A program made the translations under genes and the position numbers. Below are positions 34,983 through 45,117 of a DNA stretch of 64,000 bases, piece by piece. This DNA is from Agarilytica sp045430305 (GTDB lineage: Bacteria; Pseudomonadota; Gammaproteobacteria; Pseudomonadales; Cellvibrionaceae): assembly GCA_045430305.1 (NCBI GenBank), contig JAILXW010000003.1, forward strand, positions 673,243 to 737,242, read 5' to 3'. Each line of letters begins with the position of its first letter. Positions within the stretch are counted from its first letter, which is position 1. The notes under the pieces were generated by a model that was not told the origin of the DNA, ran no database searches, and saw only the letters and a list, made by a program, of their open reading frames with translations.

Positions 34983-37475
34983 ATGCAGTTAACACGTCAC
35001 ACCGTTACCCTTTGGGTTTTGCGCTCTTTTGTCGTTCTCGTCGCCTTTGTCTATGGTCTAACGTGGCTGTTGTCTCCATGGCTGACTCACGTTGTGGTGA
35101 AGGATGTCTTGTCGCCAATGGAATTGGCTTTAACGAAAGAAAGCCATGTGCGTTACAACCCTTTTTTATCGTCTGTATCCATTCACGATCTAGCTGTAAT
35201 GCACGGAAAAGAAAAAATTGCAGAAATAAAACAGGCTGAAATCTCCGTTCAGCTGTTTCGAATGATCAGAAAAAAATTACACGTTAGCAAGTTTGAAATT
35301 GACGGGGTGTATGTCAATCTAAGTGTAAGCAATGGCGAGATTAGGTTTGGGGGTTATACGCTGCCTGATACCGAGGGTGAAAATGAATCGACGAGCGTTG
35401 GACGTGCTGATCAGAAACCAAAAGAAAGTTTCGTTGATGGTTTTACGTTTGATCTTCCGGAGTTAAAAATTAAAAATGTTGACATAGATTTTTCATTTGA
35501 AGGTCAAGGCTATCCAGTTTTTTTTCGAGAAATACTACTGAATAACGTATTAGCAAGCCAAGAAAGCGTTTCTTTTTTACACCAGCTACAAGCCGAAATG
35601 TTGGGTGGTGCACTGTCGTTAAGTGCAATAGGAAATTCAGAAAATGGCGCGGGAGAACTTAAGGTTGATCTAGCCATGAATGGGATTGCATTGGCGCAGC
35701 TGACGCCGCTTATTCCTGAAGGGTATGGTATTAACGAGGGCAGATTTGATTTTTCAACTGCGGTAAAAATAAAACAAAAACAATCTGATGTAGAAATAAG
35801 CAACGAGGGTTTTAAGTTTTCCATTTCTTCGCTCGAGCAAAGCCTCAATCAAGAAACACTTAAAGTAGCGCACGCACAGTTTAACGCGGAGGCGTTAAAC
35901 GTTCAGGTTGATGATGGTGAATTAAACGCCTTGTCGCTAAATGGAAGTTTAGCCATTGATGGTGCTGCGTTTGTAAATCAAAATAAAAAAATCACATATC
36001 TTTCTTGGGGCTTGCTAGATTTACCGTTAATAAAAATAAAGGGTGAGACGAATAAGTCACTTAATGTAGATGTAGCGATAACTGATGTCGGGATGAGTAA
36101 CCTCGTGGTGTCTAAACAGAAGGGTGCGTTGGGGGTGCCAGCCTTGCTCGAGCTAGAAGATTTTTCAATCAGTGCCTTGAATTATTCAGCAGATCAATTG
36201 CGTGTTGGCGATGTGGTGCTTTCTGGCTTGTCGAGCCATGTCTACATTGATGAAGGTGGCGAGATAAGCGCTTTGGTTGATATGTCCTCCATTGGAGCGG
36301 GGGTAGAAGATAATAACGGGGGGGTGGAAGAAGGGTCGCCTTCGAAATCTGGCGTAGGTATTGCAGAAGCGGAAGGTGGAGGCATTGCTGTAGGGAAGGA
36401 GCGAGAGACCTCGGCAATGGTGGAGGTAGAGCAAGATGATAAGGCTGTAATGCCTATAAAAATTGCAAAAATTTCACTTTCAGAAAAGAATCGTGTGCAG
36501 TTTCGCGATTTTAGCGTTAGCCCCCATTACGAGAGAGATATACATCTAGATGTTTTTGAAATTCTGAATATCAACTCCTTGAGTAATGAGCTGAGCCCTT
36601 TCCGGTTGATGGGAAGAAGTGAAGAGTATGCGAGTTTTGAGTTAAGTGGTGGCGTCGCGCCTTTTTCAAAAAAGCATAACTTTAATGTGGCGGGCGATGT
36701 AAAAGAGATTTCTCTTCAATCTGTATCGCCATATGTTCGTGATAGCTTGGGTTTTGAGTTAAACAGCGGTCAGCTAGATACAAAAATTGACGTGCGAAGC
36801 AAAGATGCCGAGTTAGATGGCAAGATTGCTTTAAATATTCGTGGTTTAGAAATGACCTCCTCAAGCAAAGAGGCGTCTAAAAGTCTAAAAGATCAGGGCG
36901 CTGTTCCGCTGAACGTTGCACTGGCCATGCTAAAAGATAAACGCGGTAACATAAAACTTGATGTGCCTGTGAATGGTAGTACCGATGACCCTTCCTTTGG
37001 TATAAATAGCTTCTTAATGTTGGTTACAAAAAAAGCGGTTATGTCACAGGCTAAGTCTTATTTGATGCAGGCCTTTGTGCCTTATGCCTCGGTGGTGTCT
37101 GTTGCGATGGTGGCCGGAGAATACGCGCTTAAATTGAGGTTTGATGATTTAAATTACACGCCGGGCCAAATTGAAATTGTTGATGGTCAGCAAGAATATG
37201 TGCAGCAGTTTATTGCGCTAATGAAAGAAAAAGAAAAGACTCAAGTCAAAATTTGCGGTGTCGCAACGCCAGAAGATATAGGCAGGCATGTAGAAACTGA
37301 AGTTAAAGACGAGGCACTGTTGAAGGCGATGCTGAGCGTTGCCAAAAAGCGCGGCGAAGCCTTTAAGCGATATGTGGTTGAGGTCGGTGGTTTAGAGTCT
37401 TCACGATTGCTGTTGTGTCAGCCACAAATCGATTCTGGTAAAGAAGTGAAATCGCGTTTGAGTATTAGTTTGTAG
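34983..37475 (+). CDS. DUF748 (AsmA-like) envelope protein
   Basis: About 830 residues from ATG 34983; the frame is open to a TTG at 34950. One N-terminal membrane helix (VLRSFVVLVAFVYGLTWLL) then a long beta-rich periplasmic chain with repeated FxxxxLxI patterns. Features typical of DUF748: the opening segment VRYNPFLSSVSIHDLAV, DFSVSPHYERDIHLDV, and the C-terminal LDVPVNGSTDDPSFGI followed by a cytosolic-like Lys-rich end. AsmA-like proteins are thought to bridge the periplasm and move lipids; function here is inferred. An acidic Gly-rich insert lies near 36290-36440. Confidence 0.82.
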   Translation: MQLTRHTVTLWVLRSFVVLVAFVYGLTWLLSPWLTHVVVKDVLSPMELALTKESHVRYNPFLSSVSIHDLAVMHGKEKIAEIKQAEISVQLFRMIRKKLHVSKFEIDGVYVNLSVSNGEIRFGGYTLPDTEGENESTSVGRADQKPKESFVDGFTFDLPELKIKNVDIDFSFEGQGYPVFFREILLNNVLASQESVSFLHQLQAEMLGGALSLSAIGNSENGAGELKVDLAMNGIALAQLTPLIPEGYGINEGRFDFSTAVKIKQKQSDVEISNEGFKFSISSLEQSLNQETLKVAHAQFNAEALNVQVDDGELNALSLNGSLAIDGAAFVNQNKKITYLSWGLLDLPLIKIKGETNKSLNVDVAITDVGMSNLVVSKQKGALGVPALLELEDFSISALNYSADQLRVGDVVLSGLSSHVYIDEGGEISALVDMSSIGAGVEDNNGGVEEGSPSKSGVGIAEAEGGGIAVGKERETSAMVEVEQDDKAVMPIKIAKISLSEKNRVQFRDFSVSPHYERDIHLDVFEILNINSLSNELSPFRLMGRSEEYASFELSGGVAPFSKKHNFNVAGDVKEISLQSVSPYVRDSLGFELNSGQLDTKIDVRSKDAELDGKIALNIRGLEMTSSSKEASKSLKDQGAVPLNVALAMLKDKRGNIKLDVPVNGSTDDPSFGINSFLMLVTKKAVMSQAKSYLMQAFVPYASVVSVAMVAGEYALKLRFDDLNYTPGQIEIVDGQQEYVQQFIALMKEKEKTQVKICGVATPEDIGRHVETEVKDEALLKAMLSVAKKRGEAFKRYVVEVGGLESSRLLLCQPQIDSGKEVKSRLSISL

Positions 37476-37555
37476 CCGCAAGTTCATTTTCTTGAAGTGA
37501 GAGCTATACTGGCCGATAAGCGATCGATGTAATTGTATTGCAAGGGTGTTGAACA

Positions 37556-39739
37556 ATGAGTGAGATCGTTGGCGGTGGCGCAAAGAAGGTTCTCTATACA
37601 CTGAATACCGTGCGGCGTATTGGTTTAAAGAATTCCGCGAAGGCGTTAACCGCGAATAATACTTGCAAGGCCTGCGCGCTCGGCATGGGGGGGCAGCAGG
37701 GTGGAATGACAAATGAGCTGGGTGAATTCCCCTCTGTGTGCAATAAGAGTATTCAGGCCCAGTCTACCGATATTCAATCGCCCATCCCGAATGAAATATT
37801 TCAACATTCCCTCGAAGACCTAAAAGCGTTAAGTGGCTACCAAATCGAGCATTTGGGGCGCCTCAATACACCGATTTATAAAACGTCTGAAGACGATCGT
37901 TATCATCCTATTTCGTGGAGCGCCGCATTAGATATTGCTGCGAAACGTTTTAATGAGACTGACCCAGATCGAAGTTTTTTCTACAGTTCTGGTCGCTCCT
38001 CCAATGAAGCAGGTTTTATTCTTCAATTGTTGGCGCGCTTGTATGGTACAAATAATGTAAACAATTGTTCCTACTATTGTCACCAGGCTTCAGGAGTGGG
38101 TTTGGGTGCAACTATCGGCTCAGGTACTTCTACGGTAGAACTGGCTGATATTGCGAAGTGCGATGTGTTTTTCCTAATCGGTGCCAACCCCGCGTCTAAC
38201 CACCCACGTTTAATTCACCAATTAAAAGCCCTGCGTGATCGCGGTGGTCATGTGGTTGTGATTAACCCGGCTAAAGAAGCGGGGTTAATTAAATTTTCGG
38301 TGCCAAAAAGCCCAAGCTCTTTAATAAAGGGCGGCGATAACATAGCTTCATTCTATTTGCAGCCAAATATAGGGTCTGATATTTGGCTGTTAAAAGGCAT
38401 TGCTAAAAGCGTGCTTTCTAATGCGGCGGTAAATAATAGTTTTATTCGTCAGCATGCAGACAATTTTGAGCGTTATAAAGCACATTTGGAAGGTGTTGAG
38501 TGGCCAGAAATAGAAAAGCAAACAGGCTTAACAAAGGATAAGATAGGCGAGGTGGCGCAATATTACTGCAAATCTACCGATACGATTTTCGCTTGGGGAA
38601 TGGGAATAACCCATCACCTTAATGGTTGTGATAATGTCGAAGCGATAGCAAACCTCGCGTTAATGCGTGGCATGATTGGTCGCCCCGGTGCGGGGCTGCT
38701 GCCGCTCCGGGGACATAGTAATGTGCAGGGTGTTGGAACGATTGGTGTAAAGCCGGTGTTGGCGAACGATGTAATTTCCGCCATTGAGAATAATTTAAAG
38801 GTGAAACTTCCTGAGTCAGAAGGTATGGATACCATGGCTTGTTTAAATGCCGCAGAAGGCGGGGCTGTTGATGCCGCGTTAATTATGGGCGGTAATTTGT
38901 TTGAGGCGAGCCCACATACCGCTTGGGCGAAAAAATCCCTCGATAGTATTACGTTTAAATTATTTTTAACCACCACCTTGAACAAGGGGCATGTCAATGG
39001 TGTTGAAAATAGCGAGTCTTTGATTTTACCTGTGGCGGCACGCGATGAAGAAAAACAGTCGACCACGCAAGAATCGATGTTTAGCTATGTTCGATTAAGC
39101 GATGGCGGTATCGTTCGTTTAGATAATGTGCGTTCCGAATCCGATATTTTGTCAGAATTAGGCTCAAAGATAGTAGCAAAAGAAACTTTTGATTTTTCAG
39201 TATTTCAAAAACATCAGACGGTGCGCGAAGCTATTGCCGGGTGCGTTCCCGGCATGGAGGGGCTTGCATCAATAGGTGTTACCAAAAAGGAATTTCATAT
39301 TTCTGGCCGCGTCAAGCACGAACCGATTTTCTCAACACCAAATATGCGCGCACAATTTGCGCGTTGCTCAAATGGGGTGCAAAAAGAAAATGGCGGCCAT
39401 GCTTTTATGTTGACCACTGTTCGCTCAGAAGGACAATTTAATACCATTATTTACGAAGAAGAAGATAGTTATCGTGGTGTGAAAAACCGCTGGTCGGTGT
39501 TGATGAGCCAAAGTGATATGGATGAGCGAGATCTTAAAGAGGGGGATAAGGTAGACCTTGTTTCTTCTTTCGGGAAAATGCAGTCTCTTCAGGTGAAAGC
39601 TTTTGATTTGCCAAAGGGAAATTTAATGGCCTACTACCCTGAGGCCAACGTGTTAGTCGGTGGTGGTGTTGACCCGCGCAGTAAAACGCCCGCGTTTAAA
39701 TCGGTGCCTGTGAGTATACAAAAAACCTCGCTCAGTTAA
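37556..39739 (+). CDS. FdhF/YdeP-family molybdopterin oxidoreductase
   Basis: 727 residues. N-terminal cysteines in NTCKACALGMGG could bind an Fe-S cluster; the molybdopterin domain has FFYSSGRSSNEAGF and the YYCHQASGVGL segment where a Cys stands at the formate-dehydrogenase active-site position (no selenocysteine codon is needed). Later LMRGMIGRPGAGLLPLRGHSNVQG binds the cofactor, and the C-terminal moco-binding domain is present. YdeP-like proteins are linked to acid resistance in E. coli, substrate unknown. Stand-alone here, without fdhD or Fe-S partner genes nearby. Confidence 0.88.
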   Translation: MSEIVGGGAKKVLYTLNTVRRIGLKNSAKALTANNTCKACALGMGGQQGGMTNELGEFPSVCNKSIQAQSTDIQSPIPNEIFQHSLEDLKALSGYQIEHLGRLNTPIYKTSEDDRYHPISWSAALDIAAKRFNETDPDRSFFYSSGRSSNEAGFILQLLARLYGTNNVNNCSYYCHQASGVGLGATIGSGTSTVELADIAKCDVFFLIGANPASNHPRLIHQLKALRDRGGHVVVINPAKEAGLIKFSVPKSPSSLIKGGDNIASFYLQPNIGSDIWLLKGIAKSVLSNAAVNNSFIRQHADNFERYKAHLEGVEWPEIEKQTGLTKDKIGEVAQYYCKSTDTIFAWGMGITHHLNGCDNVEAIANLALMRGMIGRPGAGLLPLRGHSNVQGVGTIGVKPVLANDVISAIENNLKVKLPESEGMDTMACLNAAEGGAVDAALIMGGNLFEASPHTAWAKKSLDSITFKLFLTTTLNKGHVNGVENSESLILPVAARDEEKQSTTQESMFSYVRLSDGGIVRLDNVRSESDILSELGSKIVAKETFDFSVFQKHQTVREAIAGCVPGMEGLASIGVTKKEFHISGRVKHEPIFSTPNMRAQFARCSNGVQKENGGHAFMLTTVRSEGQFNTIIYEEEDSYRGVKNRWSVLMSQSDMDERDLKEGDKVDLVSSFGKMQSLQVKAFDLPKGNLMAYYPEANVLVGGGVDPRSKTPAFKSVPVSIQKTSLS

Positions 39740-39827
39740 GGTAGGTGCACCTTTTCCTGTGGAAAAAACACAAAGAAGAAGGTAACGTGGGTGTTTCCTT
39801 TTTTTGCCGGAATCAGCAGAGGCCTCT

Positions 39828-40352
39828 ATGCGTTTACCCCTCCTTTTCTCTATTCTATTGTTGTCATTTATTTCTTCTTTTTCTTTCGCCGAGGCGCCAG
39901 ATATTCGTACCGGTTGGTGGCAGTATAAGGTAGATATGAAAACGCAGAGCGGTCAACTGGAAGCGGCCATAGAGCAAGCAAAAGCGGCGATGGCAAACAT
40001 GCCGCCTGAGCAACGAGCGATGATGGAGCAAATGATGAACGGGCGGGGTATGAAGTTCGATTTGCAAAACCGTACTTTTGAAACTTGCATCACCCAAGAA
40101 GATCTTGCTCGAATGGAAATGCCAAAGCCAGATAAAAATTGCAGTCAGACATTCACAAAAAAGTCTGCGAAAAAATACGCGATGAGTATGTCGTGTACAG
40201 GTAATCCGCCATCGAAAGGTACAGGTGAATTCGAGATCGTGGACTCGAAAACATTCAAAGGGAAGGTCGTGATGGAAACGCAGCTTCAAGGAAAACCAGA
40301 GATCATGACAATGCAGCAGTTTGGGAAATGGGTAAGTGATACCTGCAAATAA
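39828..40352 (+). CDS. DUF3617-family exported protein
   Basis: 174 residues from ATG 39828, which has AGAGG five bases upstream; the frame opens earlier at 39804. Signal peptide (RLPLLFSILLLSFISSFSFA). The mature part starts DIRTGWWQYKVDMKT and contains a Cys pair (ETCIT, KNCSQTF), the pattern of DUF3617, and a Met/Gln-rich helix. Function unknown; likely periplasmic. Confidence 0.82.
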   Translation: MRLPLLFSILLLSFISSFSFAEAPDIRTGWWQYKVDMKTQSGQLEAAIEQAKAAMANMPPEQRAMMEQMMNGRGMKFDLQNRTFETCITQEDLARMEMPKPDKNCSQTFTKKSAKKYAMSMSCTGNPPSKGTGEFEIVDSKTFKGKVVMETQLQGKPEIMTMQQFGKWVSDTCK

Positions 40353-40447
40353 TGCTCGCTAGAAGCTGTGTACATGATAACTGCTTCATATTTGTTTCGG
40401 TTTGATACTGTTAGTATTTTTAGAAAATAACAATCAGGATGTGTTCC

Positions 40448-41074
40448 ATGTTTCGAAGTGTTTTAGTTGTTGCGACTTTGGTTTTTGTTGTCGCGTGTTC
40501 CGGTGGTGATAACGGCGGTTCGGGTGCGCAAGACGAAACTTCTGATCAATCGGGTAGTGTGCAAGAGCGATTGTCTCCGGAGTCTGGTTTGGATTCGACC
40601 GGAGGCGGTGTTGCGGCTAGTGAGCGACGCATTCTAGATGCGAGCGATGAGAATCTCTCTGTCTATGAGGTGAACACTTTCTACACGGTTTTCAGTTTTG
40701 GACCGATGCAGAATTTTCTAAAATTTCGCCAAGAGAGCGTCGTGGTGCAAGTAGTGCTGCCGTTCCCTGATCGGGTTTCAGCCCGGATTCACCTGTTTGA
40801 TACAGATGATTGGCAGGCTATTGATCGCTGGATTAACAACCAGCACTCTGATGGTTTGTATGTCGATGTCCCCGAGCCGCAATCATTTGATGTGAGTGCG
40901 TCTCTGGTATCCACGGCGGCCGGTGCACCCTTAATTGAGGAGGTGCAGGCTGGTGATGGGAATACGTACGAGGTGTATCAAGTGGAGTACTTCATCGAGA
41001 GTCACGAGGTTACTGAAAGTTTGGAAATGGTACGCTTTTCTTACACAACAAATGTGCACGTTCCAGTAGAGTAA
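40448..41074 (+). CDS. Lipoprotein of unknown function
   Basis: About 208 residues from ATG 40448, chosen for AGGA eight bases upstream; an ATG three codons earlier has no room for a ribosome site. Lipobox VVAC (about Cys17) after a short hydrophobic stretch, then a Gly/Ser/Asp-rich tether of 45 residues and a folded beta-rich domain. The family is not recognised. Converges with zapA 54 bp beyond. Confidence 0.7.
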   Translation: MFRSVLVVATLVFVVACSGGDNGGSGAQDETSDQSGSVQERLSPESGLDSTGGGVAASERRILDASDENLSVYEVNTFYTVFSFGPMQNFLKFRQESVVVQVVLPFPDRVSARIHLFDTDDWQAIDRWINNQHSDGLYVDVPEPQSFDVSASLVSTAAGAPLIEEVQAGDGNTYEVYQVEYFIESHEVTESLEMVRFSYTTNVHVPVE

Positions 41075-41128
41075 AGACGTTGATCCGGGGGTGAGTCGAT
41101 CCGTCGCGAATCCAAGCGTTTATCGAGC

Positions 41129-41416
41129 TTAAACCCTCTGCAAGGCCTCATCGAGCTTCTTTGCCATACGCTCTAGCGATTCACTGTCGGCACTGGGGCC
41201 GCTATGTTTGGCTTGCTGAAGTTCGTGGCAAAGGTTGAGGGCAGTCATCACAGCGATGCGCTCTAAGCCGATGATAGACCCAGAATCTCGAATGGCACGC
41301 ATGCGATTATCTAGCTCGTTAGCGGCTTGGCTTAGGGCGTTCTTTTCATTTTCTGGGCAAGCAACTTGATACTCTTTGTCCAGAATGTTGACCGTGGTGG
41401 TCGAGGCTGAGCTCAT
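41129..41416 (-). CDS. zapA: Cell division protein ZapA
   Basis: 95 residues. NILDKEYQVACPENEKNALSQAANELD followed by ERIAVMTALNLCHEL is the ZapA signature. ZapA crosslinks FtsZ filaments at the division site. It lies beside a small ZapB-like coil gene (41474) and opposite ygfB-pepP-ubiH, the classic gammaproteobacterial neighbourhood. 6S RNA, often just downstream of zapA, is not found here since only 54 bp separate it from the next gene. Confidence 0.93.
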   Translation of the reverse strand: MSSASTTTVNILDKEYQVACPENEKNALSQAANELDNRMRAIRDSGSIIGLERIAVMTALNLCHELQQAKHSGPSADSESLERMAKKLDEALQRV

Positions 41417-41473
41417 GTGGGCTGTGACTCTTTTTTTGCGTCTTTCCTAGTGTGTAATGGGTAGATCAGTAGA

Positions 41474-41683
41474 CTAGGATTCGATTTCTAGGGTCTTGAG
41501 ATGCTTGATCATAGCCTCAACACGTGTGCGGGCTATTTCATTCTTTTCGATCAGGCGTTTGCGTTCTTGTTCCCAAGACGACTCTTTCGCTTTTAAGGTG
41601 GCGTTTTCTTTTTCAAGGCGAGCGCACAAACGGATGAGATCATCCAATTTGTCTTCTATGTTTTTCATAGGTGAAGAAGACAT
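41474..41683 (-). CDS. TIGR02449-type short coiled-coil protein (ZapB-like)
   Basis: 69 residues, almost all heptad coiled coil (DKLDDLIRLCARLEKENATLKAKE). Proteins of this size and pattern sit directly upstream of zapA in many gammaproteobacteria. It may act with ZapA at the divisome. GGAGG lies 11 bases before the chosen ATG. Confidence 0.78.
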   Translation of the reverse strand: MSSSPMKNIEDKLDDLIRLCARLEKENATLKAKESSWEQERKRLIEKNEIARTRVEAMIKHLKTLEIES

Positions 41684-41862
41684 AGGTGCGTTAAAACCTC
41701 CAAATTTCCTGCGCCGAGCAGGCGGTCTGTGAACAGAATGTTAATGTTGTTTCTGGAAAAGTATAGCTTTTTATTTAAAAAGTATAGGAAAAGAGTCTTT
41801 CGATGCCTCGAACACACGGCAAATTTGATAGCATCGCGAATGCATCACAATAAGAGGTAGTT
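41684..41862. promoter_or_regulatory. Divergent promoter region, zapB-like/zapA versus ygfB-pepP-ubi
   Basis: 179 bp, strongly AT-rich near 41760-41790. It must drive both the cell-division pair (leftward) and the ygfB-pepP-ubiH-ubiI run (rightward). AAGAGGTAG precedes the ygfB start. Confidence 0.5.
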
Positions 41863-42477
41863 ATGCCAGCTAGTGTCGATTTCTTTCATCTCAACGAATT
41901 ATTACTTAATTTGGGCGCCGTTCACTCGCCTTCAGAACTGCAGGGTATGCTTTGTGGGCGTATTAGCGGTGGTTCTCCGCCAGAAAAAGATCAGTGGTTA
42001 GCGCTTGCACAAGAATTCCTCGATATTGATCACCTGGAGCTCGATCAAGAGCAAGCCGAAGCCTTTTTTGGCCTCTACACCGATACACGTAGCTTGATGG
42101 ATGACGTGAACTTTAGTTTTTCCCCTCTGCTGCCCGATGATCACGCCAGTATAGCGCGGCGTACGCAAGAGCTTGGTACGTGGTGTCAGGGGTTTATGCA
42201 CGGGCTGGGCGTGTCGGGTTTGAGTGGCGATGCTCAGCTTAGCCCAGATTCAGCGGATGCCTTACGTGACCTTGCGCAAATATCACAAGTGGACCTTGAT
42301 GAAGAAGATGCCGTGGAAGAAAATGAGTCATATTGGCTGGAATTGGTGGAATATGTGAAAGTCGCAGCACTCACCATTTACACCGAGCTAACGCAAAGCC
42401 ACAATGCCGCTGGAAATGGTGGTAAAGATGCTGCGGGCAGTGGCGCTCAGCCCGGCGCTAAACCACAAATTCACTAA
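41863..42477 (+). CDS. ygfB: YgfB/YecA (UPF0149) family protein
   Basis: 204 residues. Family signatures: ELQGMLCGRISGG near residue 25 and LGTWCQGFMHGLG near residue 104. Function not settled; in Pseudomonas a homologue affects a regulator of beta-lactam resistance. First gene of the ygfB-pepP-ubiH-ubiI run. The C-terminal 25 residues are Gly/Ala-rich and probably disordered. Confidence 0.9.
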   Translation: MPASVDFFHLNELLLNLGAVHSPSELQGMLCGRISGGSPPEKDQWLALAQEFLDIDHLELDQEQAEAFFGLYTDTRSLMDDVNFSFSPLLPDDHASIARRTQELGTWCQGFMHGLGVSGLSGDAQLSPDSADALRDLAQISQVDLDEEDAVEENESYWLELVEYVKVAALTIYTELTQSHNAAGNGGKDAAGSGAQPGAKPQIH

Positions 42478-42502
42478 CATTGCTCTGAAGTAAATAATAA
42501 CT

Positions 42503-43813
42503 ATGAGTATTAGCAAAGCGGAATACGCACGTCGTCGTAAACAGCTCATGAGCATGCTGGAACCCAACAGTATTGCCATTCTACCCTCGGCAAAAGAAAA
42601 AATTCGCAGCCGCGACACCGAATATCACTTTCGCCAAGACAGTGATTTTTTGTATTTGAGTGGCTTTGAAGAACCCGAATCTGTTTTGGTGTTAGCGCCT
42701 GGCAGAGAGCATGGCGAGTTTATTGTTTTTTGCCGCGACCGTGATCGCGACCGCGAAATTTGGGATGGTTTACGTGAAGGGCCAGAAGGCGTAGTAAAAA
42801 ATTATTTGGCAGATGACGCGTTTCCCATAGGCGATATCGATGATATTTTGCCGGGTTTGCTCGAAGGTAAAGATCGCGTGTACTACACGTTGGGTAAAGA
42901 CGCTGTTTTCGACAAGCATGTAATGGATTGGGTCAACACCATACGCGCAAAGGCCAGAGCCGGTGCGACGCCGCCCGGAGACTTTCTCGACCTCGATCAT
43001 TGGCTGCACGATATGCGCCTATATAAAAGTGCAGAAGAAGTGCGCTTGATGGAGCGTGCTGGTGAAATTTCTGCGCAAGCACACATAAAAGCCATGAAAG
43101 CCTGCAAGCCTGGTGTCATGGAGTTTCAGTTAGAAGCCGAAATCGATTATCACTGTGCCAAGGAAGGGGCGCGTCACTCCGCTTACAACACCATCGTTGG
43201 CGGGGGCAAAAATGGTTGTATCCTTCATTACATCGAAAATTGTGCAAAATTAAAAAATGGCGATTTGGTGTTAATCGATGCGGGTTGCGAGTTAGAGCAT
43301 TATGCGGCAGATATTACTCGCACCTTTCCTGTGAATGGAAAGTTTTCAACTGAACAAAAAGCTATTTACAACATCGTGCTAGAAGCGCAAATAAAAGCAT
43401 TAGAAAAAGTAGAAGTGGGAAATCATTGGAATGAACCTCACGATGCTTCTGTGCGCTGCATTACCGAAGGCTTGGTGGCGTTAGGTCTGCTACAGGGCGA
43501 TGTGGACGAATTGATAAAAGAAGAAAAATATAAAGCCTTTTATATGCATCGTATCGGTCACTGGTTGGGAATGGATGTGCACGACGTGGGTGATTACAAA
43601 GTCGGTGGCGAATGGCGAGTGCTTGAAGCGGGCATGATGATGACCGTAGAGCCAGGTATATACATAGCGCCCGATGATGAAAGTGTTGCAGCGAAATGGC
43701 GCGGTATAGGCATTCGTATTGAAGATGATGTATTGGTGACCAAAGATGGCCCCCACGTTCTTAGCGCCAGTGTTCCAAAAACAGTGGAAGACATTGAACA
43801 GCTAATGGCCTAA
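42503..43813 (+). CDS. pepP: Xaa-Pro aminopeptidase PepP
   Basis: 436 residues. N-terminal creatinase-like domain, then the M24 pita-bread fold with metal ligands: Asp in LIDAGCE, Asp in ADITRTF, His in HRIGHWLGMDVHD, Glu in TVEPGIY, and Glu in RIEDDVLVT. It removes N-terminal residues preceding proline, using Mn2+. Located between ygfB and ubiH as in E. coli. Confidence 0.96.
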   Translation: MSISKAEYARRRKQLMSMLEPNSIAILPSAKEKIRSRDTEYHFRQDSDFLYLSGFEEPESVLVLAPGREHGEFIVFCRDRDRDREIWDGLREGPEGVVKNYLADDAFPIGDIDDILPGLLEGKDRVYYTLGKDAVFDKHVMDWVNTIRAKARAGATPPGDFLDLDHWLHDMRLYKSAEEVRLMERAGEISAQAHIKAMKACKPGVMEFQLEAEIDYHCAKEGARHSAYNTIVGGGKNGCILHYIENCAKLKNGDLVLIDAGCELEHYAADITRTFPVNGKFSTEQKAIYNIVLEAQIKALEKVEVGNHWNEPHDASVRCITEGLVALGLLQGDVDELIKEEKYKAFYMHRIGHWLGMDVHDVGDYKVGGEWRVLEAGMMMTVEPGIYIAPDDESVAAKWRGIGIRIEDDVLVTKDGPHVLSASVPKTVEDIEQLMA

Positions 43814-43868
43814 CGTCTCGGCGGCCAAATTAAGAACACTTTAAGAGCAAATTCTTACAAGAGTATGT

Positions 43869-45116
43869 GTGAATAATAACAAGCAGGAAAATACGACTGA
43901 GCTTACAGAGAAGCAAAGTGATATCGCCATTGTTGGTGGCGGTATGGCGGGGCTTTCGCTCGCCTTACTGCTTGCGGCTTATCTTCCGTCAAAAAAAATT
44001 AGCGTTATAGAAACCTATCCGTTTTCTTTGGAAACGCTGTATCAGCCAAGTTTTGATCAACGATCTACAGCAATTTCTTCCGATAGTGCACGAATATTTC
44101 GCGACCTAAATGTTTGGTCTGAAATTTCTGAGCATGTCACTGCGATTCGCAAAGTACAGGTGAGTGACAAAGGTCATATGGGGCGAACCGCCTACCAAGA
44201 GTCAGACAACAAAAAAGAAACGCTTGGTTTTGTTGTCGATAATGCTTGGTTAGGGCGTTGTCTCATTTCTGCTGCGAGAGACGTTTCTAATATCGAATTA
44301 ATTGCGCCTGAACATGTGCAGTCACTGGTGCCAAGAAAAAAAGGCGCACAATTAATTTGTCAGAATCACATTTATCAATGTGAACTCGTGGTGATTGCCG
44401 ATGGCGCTAACTCCCGTTTGCGAGAGCAGCTAGGTATTACGGTGGATACATTTAACTACCGTCAACATGCCATTATCGCCAATGTCGCATTCGAAAAACC
44501 GCATAAGGGCTGTGCTTTTGAGCGTTTTACTGAGCAGGGGCCAGTCGCACTTTTGCCATTGGGGGAAAGTGACGAGGCGAACACTGCGAATTTAGTTTGG
44601 ACGACTCCCGAATCACAGTTGCAAGAACGATTTGAATTGGCAGACGAAGAATTCTTACGCGCCTTGCAAAAAGTTTATGGGTATCAATTAGGTCAGTTTA
44701 CTAAGGTGAGTAAGCGAGTGTCTTACCCATTGGTACGGCAGGTGGCAAAAGAGCAAATTCGATCTTCCATTGTGTTAATGGGGAACGCGGCGCATGCACT
44801 GCATCCGGTTGCGGGTCAGGGGTTTAATTTGGCGTTGCGAGATGCAGAACGATTGAGTCAAAGTTTGCAAGAAGCTGAATCTGAAAGTTGCGAGCTCGGT
44901 TCACTAAAAATCTTACAACAATACCTAGATAAACAAAGCAAAGATCAATGGCTTACCACCATGATAAGTCACGGGTTTAATCGCATTTTTTCAGACGATC
45001 GTCTTGCGGTGCAAGGGTGCCGTAATTTGGGCCTGATATCGCTCAATTTAGTTCAGCCGGTTAAGCGCGAATTTTTTAATCAAATGATGGGTAAAGGTTC
45101 TTTGGCCACGTTTTAG
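43869..45116 (+). CDS. ubiH: UbiH-type ubiquinone hydroxylase
   Basis: A class A flavoprotein monooxygenase of 415 residues: N-terminal FAD motif IVGGGMAGLSLALLL, middle DG motif VVIADGANSRLREQL, and GNAAHALHPVAGQGFNLALRD for the second FAD contact. In ubiquinone synthesis UbiH hydroxylates C1 of the ring. It starts with GTG, 55 bp after pepP, and is followed by ubiI with one intervening base. Confidence 0.9.
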   Translation: MNNNKQENTTELTEKQSDIAIVGGGMAGLSLALLLAAYLPSKKISVIETYPFSLETLYQPSFDQRSTAISSDSARIFRDLNVWSEISEHVTAIRKVQVSDKGHMGRTAYQESDNKKETLGFVVDNAWLGRCLISAARDVSNIELIAPEHVQSLVPRKKGAQLICQNHIYQCELVVIADGANSRLREQLGITVDTFNYRQHAIIANVAFEKPHKGCAFERFTEQGPVALLPLGESDEANTANLVWTTPESQLQERFELADEEFLRALQKVYGYQLGQFTKVSKRVSYPLVRQVAKEQIRSSIVLMGNAAHALHPVAGQGFNLALRDAERLSQSLQEAESESCELGSLKILQQYLDKQSKDQWLTTMISHGFNRIFSDDRLAVQGCRNLGLISLNLVQPVKREFFNQMMGKGSLATF

Positions 45117-45117
45117 C

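Noticed and set aside
34937..35239. 100-codon plus-strand frame
   Set aside because: Overlaps the DUF748 start in another frame; Cys/Ser/Arg-rich shadow.
41075..41128. 6S RNA beside zapA
   Set aside because: Only 54 bp are free, too short for the roughly 180-nt RNA.
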